From NCBI GenBank assembly GCA_013696595.1, contig JACCYG010000034.1:1-9946 (forward strand): 9,946 nucleotides of DNA. Direction: 5' to 3'. The notes beneath the pieces were generated by a model. It was not told the DNA's origin. It saw only the letters and a list, made by a program, of their open reading frames with translations, and did no database searches. Made by a program: the position numbers and the translations under genes. Shown here one piece after another: positions 5,806 to 9,946 of this stretch. This stretch comes from Actinomycetota bacterium. Lineage in GTDB: Bacteria; Actinomycetota; Thermoleophilia; Gaiellales; Gaiellaceae. Within the stretch, counting starts at the first letter, position 1. Each line of letters begins with the position of its first letter.

Positions 5806-6621
5806 GTGATCTCGGCGATGGGGAACCTCCCGATCCTGAAAGACCTCGTCGTCGACATGAACCCCTTCTGGTCGAAGATCCGCGCGATGAAGCCGTGGGT
5901 GGAGCCCGGCTACGAGGAATATCCCGAGGGCGGGGAGTACCGCTACTCCCAGGAGCAGATGAACCCGATCCACAAGGAGGCGCTCTGCATCATGTGCGGC
6001 TGCTGCGTCTCCGAGTGCAACTCGATGGAGGCGGATCCGGAGTTTCTCGGTCCCGCCGCGCTCGCGAAGGGATTTCGGTTCGTCGGCGACCCCCGCGATA
6101 CCGAGAAGATCGAGCGCCTCGAGCTCTACAACTCCGAGCACGGGATCTGGGATTGCACGCGCTGTTACTTCTGCAATGAGCGCTGCCCCAAGGGCGTAGA
6201 TCCCCGCGATGCGATCGCAAAGCTCGGCGCCGAGTCCGTGAAGGAAGGGATCGACCGCGACCTGGGTGCGAAGCACGCGAAGTGGTTCGTGCGCTCGGCG
6301 ATGACGACCGGGTGGCTCCGCGAGACCGAGCTCGTGCCGAAGACACAGGGTCTCGTCGAGGCGATGAAGCAGACGAAGTTCGCCATCTCACTTGCGCGGC
6401 GCGGCAAGGTTCCGATTCCGTTTCCCCCCCACGTGGCGAAGAACGTGCGGGAGGCGCGCGCCCTTCGCGACCTCGTGCGCACGCAGGGGCGTGACGGCGC
6501 ACTCGGGCACGTCCAGGGTGAGCGGGCGCTTGCGCGCATCGAGCACACCGAGGAAGGGGGCGCGCAGCGCGACGCGCCCGCGGTCACGCCCGGCGAGAAG
6601 CCGCCGGTGGCCGAAGGATGA
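5806..6621 (+). CDS. sdhB: Succinate dehydrogenase iron-sulfur subunit, C-terminal two-cluster part (second piece of sdhB)
   Basis: Continuation of sdhB after the amber codon; in-frame possible restarts are GTG 5806 and ATG 5818, neither with a good Shine-Dalgarno. Numbered from the 5545 start, the first cluster motif is Cys148-Cys151-Cys154-Cys158 (CIMCGCCVSEC) and the second Cys204-Cys207-Cys210-Cys214 (CTRCYFCNERCPKG). Classical SdhB has CxxxxxCxxxCP in the second motif and binds [3Fe-4S]; here the additional Cys207 predicts a second [4Fe-4S], as known for SdhE-type enzymes. About 140 residues follow the last ligand, much longer than in E. coli SdhB, including LVPKTQGLVEAMKQTKFA and the conserved-looking FPPHVAKNVREARALRDLV. 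Its stop overlaps the sdhE start by 4 nt (ATGA). The sequence shows no decay, so the interruption is either very recent or not real. Confidence 0.85.
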   Translation: MISAMGNLPILKDLVVDMNPFWSKIRAMKPWVEPGYEEYPEGGEYRYSQEQMNPIHKEALCIMCGCCVSECNSMEADPEFLGPAALAKGFRFVGDPRDTEKIERLELYNSEHGIWDCTRCYFCNERCPKGVDPRDAIAKLGAESVKEGIDRDLGAKHAKWFVRSAMTTGWLRETELVPKTQGLVEAMKQTKFAISLARRGKVPIPFPPHVAKNVREARALRDLVRTQGRDGALGHVQGERALARIEHTEEGGAQRDAPAVTPGEKPPVAEG

Positions 6622-7502
6622 AAGTCGCCTACTACACCGGTTGTCTCGCGACCCTCTCGGCGAAGGAGCTCGACTCTTCCACGAAGGCGCTTGCGCCGAG
6701 GCTCGGCCTTGAGCTCGAGGAGCTCGAGGCGGTCACGTGCTGCGGCGCCGGCGACATCCACGAGGCCGAGCCCGATTACTACCTCCACCTGAACGCGCGG
6801 ATCCTCGCCTACGCGGAGGCGACGGAGGCGGACACGCTCATGACGATCTGCAACGTCTGCACGCTCAACCTCCGCCAGGCGAACTTCATGCTCCAGAACG
6901 ACGATGTGCTGCGCGAGCGTGTCAGCGACAACCTCGAGACCGTGGGCGCGCCTCGGTACTCGGGCGGGGTCGAGGTCAAGCACCTCCTCTGGCTCGTCGC
7001 CGCCGGGGACGGTTACGAGAAGCTGAAGGAGGTCGCACACAAGGGTCTGAAGGGTCTGAAAGTCGCGCCGTTCTACGGATGCCAGATCCTCCGGCCGTCG
7101 AAACTCATGGGATTCGAGGACCCGGATCGCCCGTGGTCGCTCGAGGCCATCATCGAGGCGTGCGGCGGCGAGGCGATCGACTATCCGGCCAAGATCAAGT
7201 GCTGCGGCTTCCCCATCATCCAGGCGCGCGAGGAGACCGCCCTCGGCGAGTTGATCCAGCCGATCGAGCAGTCGATCGAGGCCGGCGCGGACGTAATGGT
7301 GACGCCGTGCCCGCTCTGCCACCTCTCGCTCGATGCGTGGCAGCAGAAGCTCGAGGCTCAAGAGGGCAAGACCTACCAGATGCCGATCCTGCACCTCTCG
7401 CAGCTGATCGGAGTGGCGGCCGGGCTCGAGGAGTCCGAGCTCAAGTTCAAGCGCCACGTCGTCCCGGTCGGGCCCGTGCTCGAGAGGCTCGAGGCTCCGT
7501 AG
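6618..7502 (+). CDS. sdhE: SdhE-type (HdrB-like, two-CCG-domain) subunit of succinate dehydrogenase
   Basis: 294-residue cysteine-rich subunit that replaces the classical haem/membrane anchor in non-classical succinate:quinone oxidoreductases; it should pass electrons between SdhB and quinone at the membrane face. Two CCG modules are complete: Cys9, Cys41-Cys42, Cys78 and Cys81 (YYTGCL, VTCCGAGD, TICNVC) and Cys155, Cys195-Cys196, Cys231 and Cys234 (FYGCQ, IKCCGFP, TPCPLC). The same modules occur in heterodisulfide reductase HdrB and thiol:fumarate reductase TfrB, where they bind unusual iron-sulfur clusters. No transmembrane helix is evident, so membrane contact would have to come from amphipathic segments or an unseen partner; an sdhF gene does not follow. 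The name must not be confused with the flavinylation factor also called SdhE. ATG overlaps the sdhB stop (ATGA). Ends in TAG, 13 bases before a strong hairpin. Confidence 0.9.
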   Translation: MKVAYYTGCLATLSAKELDSSTKALAPRLGLELEELEAVTCCGAGDIHEAEPDYYLHLNARILAYAEATEADTLMTICNVCTLNLRQANFMLQNDDVLRERVSDNLETVGAPRYSGGVEVKHLLWLVAAGDGYEKLKEVAHKGLKGLKVAPFYGCQILRPSKLMGFEDPDRPWSLEAIIEACGGEAIDYPAKIKCCGFPIIQAREETALGELIQPIEQSIEAGADVMVTPCPLCHLSLDAWQQKLEAQEGKTYQMPILHLSQLIGVAAGLEESELKFKRHVVPVGPVLERLEAP

Positions 7503-7515
7503 GGCGAATGAAAAA

Positions 7516-7544
7516 CGGCCCGGCTCGAAACCGAGACCGGGCCG
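7516..7544. terminator. Strong GC hairpin after the sdh operon
   Basis: CGGCCCGG (7516-7523) pairs perfectly with CCGGGCCG (7537-7544), and the inner CTCG (7524-7527) with CGAG (7532-7535), leaving an AAAC loop and one bulged A. It lies 13 bp after the sdhE stop and 43 bp before the phosphoesterase start. On the + strand no T-run follows (ACTTGCCCC); on the minus strand the stem is followed by TTTTT (complement of 7511-7515). So it has intrinsic-terminator form only for minus-strand transcription, though tail-less hairpins can terminate in high-GC bacteria. Confidence 0.65.
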
Positions 7545-7575
7545 ACTTGCCCCTCCGCGAAGGAAGATGACAGGC

Positions 7576-7580
7576 GGGAG
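7576..7580 (+). promoter_or_regulatory. Ribosome-binding site (GGGAG) deciding a TTG start
   Basis: GGGAG ends six bases before the TTG at 7587, ideal spacing, whereas the first in-frame ATG (7611) has no such signal. It therefore supports the TTG start of the phosphoesterase. Confidence 0.55.
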
Positions 7581-7586
7581 AAAAGC

Positions 7587-8444
7587 TTGCGGCGCGGTCG
7601 AGATCTTGCGATGGCCCTCGGCGCGCTCGGCGGGGCCGCCGGCGCGTGGTCGCTCTTCGAGTCACAGTGGGTCGAGCTCAACGAGGTCGAGGTGCCGATC
7701 GAGCGACTGCCTTCGGATCTCGACGGCTTCCGGATCCTCCACCTCTCGGACTTCCACCTCGGGACGCTCTCCCTGAACGGCCGGGCCCTCACGAAGGCGG
7801 TCGCATGGGCCCTGCCGGGGCACGGCCGAGAGGGAGAGGCCGAGCGCGCGATCGACCTCATCGCGATCACGGGAGACCTGCTCAGCCGCCGGCGCGGCCG
7901 CGACGCGCTCGTCGCGGCACTCGCGCAACTTCGCGCCGCGCACGGCGTCTACGCGGTTCTCGGGAACCACGACATCGCCGAGACGCGCGATCCGTTCGCC
8001 GAGGCGAGCGGGCTCACCGCCCTTCCGCACGCGACGCTGCTCCTCGACGAGGGGCGCACCGTCGAGGTGCGCGGCCGCCGCGTGCAGATCGTCGGGGTCG
8101 AGCCCCGCAGCTTCGCGGAGCGCCGCTCGCGGCCGCACGACGTCGCCGACCCCGTGGCCGACCTCCGGATCCTCCTGTGCCACTTTCCGGACGTCGTCCG
8201 CTGGCTTCCTCCCGGAGCATTCGACCTCGTCCTCGCCGGGCACCTGCACGGCGGCCAGATCTGTTTCCCGTCCCCGTGGGGCAAGGTGCATTTCGAGCAC
8301 CTCCGGGCGGCTCACTGGGAAGGCCTCCACCGAACGCCGTTCGGGATGCTCTACGTCTCGCGCGGCCTCGGGACGAGCTTCGTGCCGTTTCGCCTCCTCG
8401 CGCGGCCGGAGGTCGCGCTCTTGACCCTCAAACAATCAAACTAA
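7587..8444 (+). CDS. Membrane-anchored metallophosphoesterase (YkuE-like)
   Basis: Calcineurin-type metal-dependent phosphoesterase of 285 residues, probably hydrolysing a phosphomonoester or diester; substrate unknown. All five metal-site motifs are present in order: DFH (Asp55, His57), GD (Asp97), GNHD (126-129), His199 in LLCHFPD and GHLHGGQ (218-224, His219 and His221). The N-terminus is Arg-rich (MRRGRD) followed by a short hydrophobic, Gly/Ala-rich stretch (about 7-24), suggesting a signal anchor with the catalytic domain outside the membrane. B. subtilis YkuE is a Tat substrate, but the twin Arg here lacks the rest of a good Tat motif. TTG at 7587 is chosen for its GGGAG; ATG at 7611 would remove the positive residues. 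Only gene here ending in TAA. Six bases separate it from the next gene, so the two form an operon. Confidence 0.85.
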   Translation: MRRGRDLAMALGALGGAAGAWSLFESQWVELNEVEVPIERLPSDLDGFRILHLSDFHLGTLSLNGRALTKAVAWALPGHGREGEAERAIDLIAITGDLLSRRRGRDALVAALAQLRAAHGVYAVLGNHDIAETRDPFAEASGLTALPHATLLLDEGRTVEVRGRRVQIVGVEPRSFAERRSRPHDVADPVADLRILLCHFPDVVRWLPPGAFDLVLAGHLHGGQICFPSPWGKVHFEHLRAAHWEGLHRTPFGMLYVSRGLGTSFVPFRLLARPEVALLTLKQSN

Positions 8445-8450
8445 GGGCGA

Positions 8451-9071
8451 ATGCCCTACCGCCTGCATCCGGTCAACGCGATCTCGATCAAGCAGGCGCC
8501 CTCTCCGTGCGTCGATTGCGTCTTCTGGCAGACGCGGCCGTACCGCTCGCGCGACAAGGCGAAGTGGGCCGAGCGAGTCGAGGAGGAGTGGGGCGACTGG
8601 GGAACGCTCTACTACGGCGACGGCGACCGGCTCCTCGGCTTCGTCCAGGCCGCGCCGGCCGAGTTCTTTCCGCGGGCTCAGCATCTCCCGGCCGGTCCGC
8701 CGTCCGACGACGCCGTCCTGATCGCGTGCGCATACCTCACCGATGAGTCCGCTCCGTGGGTGGTGCAGAGCCTGTTCCTCTCCGTGATCGGCGAGGCGCG
8801 CGACCGCGGCGTGAAGGCGATCGAGACCTTCGGCTACCGGTATCCGGAGGGCGAGAGCGGCTACGAGCGGTTCTTCGTCCATCGAACGATCTTTCCAACC
8901 GACTTCCTCGCCGACTTCGGCTTCTATCCCGTTCGCTGGAACGGCCAGGTCGCGCTGGCGCGGCTCGAGCTCGGCGGCCTCCAGCCGGTGACGGAGGGAC
9001 GGCGCGCGGAGGTTCTGCGCCGCGTCAAGGAAGCGTTCATCCCGGCGCCCGTTCCCGAACGACCGTACTAG
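8451..9071 (+). CDS. GNAT-like acetyltransferase-fold protein with CxxC-VFW N-terminus
   Basis: 206-residue soluble protein resembling a group of actinobacterial GNAT-family proteins. Near the N-terminus is Cys20-xx-Cys23-VFW, a landmark I recall for this group, then the acceptor-side strand GDGDRLLGFVQAAP (about 56-69) and a helix-strand unit (VIGEARDRGVKAIETFGY) that corresponds to the acetyl-CoA side of the fold. The canonical pyrophosphate loop R/Q-x-x-G-x-G/A is not recognisable; the matching segment reads DESAPWVVQSLF. Acetyl-CoA binding is therefore uncertain, and the protein may bind another ligand or be inactive. ATG at 8451 has AAGGG just upstream. It follows the phosphoesterase closely and converges on asd with a 28-bp gap. 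Substrate unknown. Confidence 0.65.
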   Translation: MPYRLHPVNAISIKQAPSPCVDCVFWQTRPYRSRDKAKWAERVEEEWGDWGTLYYGDGDRLLGFVQAAPAEFFPRAQHLPAGPPSDDAVLIACAYLTDESAPWVVQSLFLSVIGEARDRGVKAIETFGYRYPEGESGYERFFVHRTIFPTDFLADFGFYPVRWNGQVALARLELGGLQPVTEGRRAEVLRRVKEAFIPAPVPERPY

Positions 9072-9090
9072 GGCAAGCGAAGCGGCGCGA

Positions 9091-9108
9091 GCGGCCGGCC
9101 TAGGCCGC
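9091..9108. repeat. GC palindrome between the convergent GNAT gene and asd
   Basis: Contains a perfect 12-bp palindrome (9096-9107, CGGCCTAGGCCG) and can also fold as GCGGCC-GGCCTA-GGCCGC. It overlaps the asd TAG stop and sits in the only gap between two convergent genes, where a bidirectional terminator would be expected. No T-runs flank it, so the terminator role is tentative. Confidence 0.3.
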
Positions 9109-9946
9109 GAGCAGCCGGCGCGCGAGCAGGACCTCGGCGATCTGAACCGCGTTCAGCGCCGCGCCCTTGCGCAGGTTGTCGTTCACGGCCCAGAGAGACA
9201 GTCCACGCCCGTCCGAAGCATCGAGGCGAATCCTCCCGACGAGGACATCGTCCTGGCCGGCCGCTTTCCGCGGGGTGGGGAGATCGTCGAGGCGCACGTG
9301 CGGCGCCGCGCTGAGGACCTCGCGCGCGTCCGCTGCGGAGAGCGGCTCCTCGGTCTCAACCCAGATCGCCTGCGCGTGCCCGACGAGGACGGGGACGCGC
9401 ACGCACGTTGCGTGCACCGGGAGGCCGGGGAGCGAGAGGATCTTTCGCGTCTCGGCGCGGAGCTTCGACTCTTCGCTCGATTCCTCGCCTTCGAAATCCC
9501 AGTCCATCGCCAGGTCCCCCTCGGCCGATGCCGTTTGCTTGAGCCGCTCGATCCCCGCATCGCCGGCCCCTGACATCGACTGATACGTCGCCAGGCGCAC
9601 ACGCACGACCCCCGCAGCGTCGTGGAGCGGCTTCAGGACGCACGCAAGCTGGATCGCCGAGCAGTTCGGATTGGCGACGATCGGCTCCGAGTCGAGCGCG
9701 TCGTCGTTCACCCCGGCGACGACGAGCGGGACGCCGTCCGCGAGCCGGTAGGCGTCCGACTTGTCGATACAGACCACGCCTGAGTCGGCCGCGCCGGGGA
9801 CGAGCTCCTCGCTCGTGGCCGTTCCGACCGAGAAGAAGCAAAGGTCGAGATCCCCGTGCGAGAGCGCTTCGGGCGTCGCCTCCTCGACTGTCAGGACGTC
9901 GCCCCCGAACTCGACCGTCCGACCCGCGGAACGCGAGCTCGCGAAC
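9100..9946 (-). CDS. asd: Aspartate-semialdehyde dehydrogenase, C-terminal part (5' end outside window)
   Basis: Reduces aspartyl-4-phosphate to aspartate semialdehyde with NADPH, the branch-point step to lysine/diaminopimelate, threonine and methionine. The frame is open to the right edge, so the N-terminal NADP-binding glycine motif is missing; about 282 residues are present. The NADP-contact block ASSRSAGR comes at the very start, the nucleophile Cys lies in ANPNCSAIQL (codon 9661-9663), Gln follows in TYQSMSGAG, and the catalytic His is in RVPVLVGHAQ (codon 9376-9378), with ETRKIL before it and the tail LWAVNDNLRKGAALNAVQI. Shorter frames beginning at the GTG codon 9775-9777 are internal. 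It is convergent with the GNAT gene. Ends in TAG. A neighbouring lysC is common for this gene but lies, if present, beyond the edge. Confidence 0.95.
   Translation of the reverse strand, partial: FASSRSAGRTVEFGGDVLTVEEATPEALSHGDLDLCFFSVGTATSEELVPGAADSGVVCIDKSDAYRLADGVPLVVAGVNDDALDSEPIVANPNCSAIQLACVLKPLHDAAGVVRVRLATYQSMSGAGDAGIERLKQTASAEGDLAMDWDFEGEESSEESKLRAETRKILSLPGLPVHATCVRVPVLVGHAQAIWVETEEPLSAADAREVLSAAPHVRLDDLPTPRKAAGQDDVLVGRIRLDASDGRGLSLWAVNDNLRKGAALNAVQIAEVLLARRLLAA

Noticed and set aside
9100..9777. asd as a complete 225-residue gene starting at the GTG codon 9775-9777
   Set aside because: Family sequence, including ASSRSAGR, continues upstream in frame to the window edge, so the real start lies outside.

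Overview
This is a high-GC, gene-dense bacterial chromosomal window. It most resembles Actinomycetota, probably a Thermoleophilia-like lineage. That placement is an inference from GC content, GTG/TTG starts, genes that appear leaderless, the SdhA-SdhB-SdhE gene set and the style of the aspartate-semialdehyde dehydrogenase; no marker gene proves it. No rRNA, tRNA, CRISPR array, IS element or phage gene was found. The content is mainly housekeeping metabolism, and I see no convincing new defence or mobile system.

Layout. Positions 1-896 (+) hold the C-terminal part of a citrate synthase cut by the window edge, overlapping by 4 nt a small HEAT-like helical-repeat protein (893-1384). On the minus strand, converging on these, are two overlapping tyrosine recombinases read xerC (3144-2281) then xerD (2306-1404). 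Divergent from xerC is a DUF2071/YqjF-like gene (3200-3814, +). It is followed by a tightly overlapping succinate dehydrogenase operon: sdhA (3863-5545), sdhB (5545-6621) and a two-CCG-domain heterodisulfide-reductase-B-like subunit, sdhE type (6618-7502). A strong GC hairpin (7516-7544) closes this block. Next come a membrane-anchored metallophosphoesterase (7587-8444) and a GNAT-like protein (8451-9071), six bases apart on the + strand. These converge on the 3' part of asd (9100-9946, -), which runs off the right edge.

How the genes work together. Citrate synthase and succinate dehydrogenase are both citric acid cycle enzymes, and the latter links the cycle to the quinone pool. The dehydrogenase is the non-classical type: there is no haem-binding SdhC/SdhD anchor, SdhB carries an extra cysteine predicting a second [4Fe-4S] cluster, and SdhE carries two cysteine-rich CCG modules. 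XerC and XerD would resolve chromosome dimers. Asd makes aspartate semialdehyde for lysine/diaminopimelate, threonine and methionine.

The most notable anomaly is an in-frame amber codon (5776-5778) that splits sdhB after its [2Fe-2S] domain, while everything downstream stays intact and conserved. Several neighbouring genes end in TAG, so general amber reassignment is unlikely. A recent nonsense mutation, a sequence/assembly error or local readthrough remain possible.
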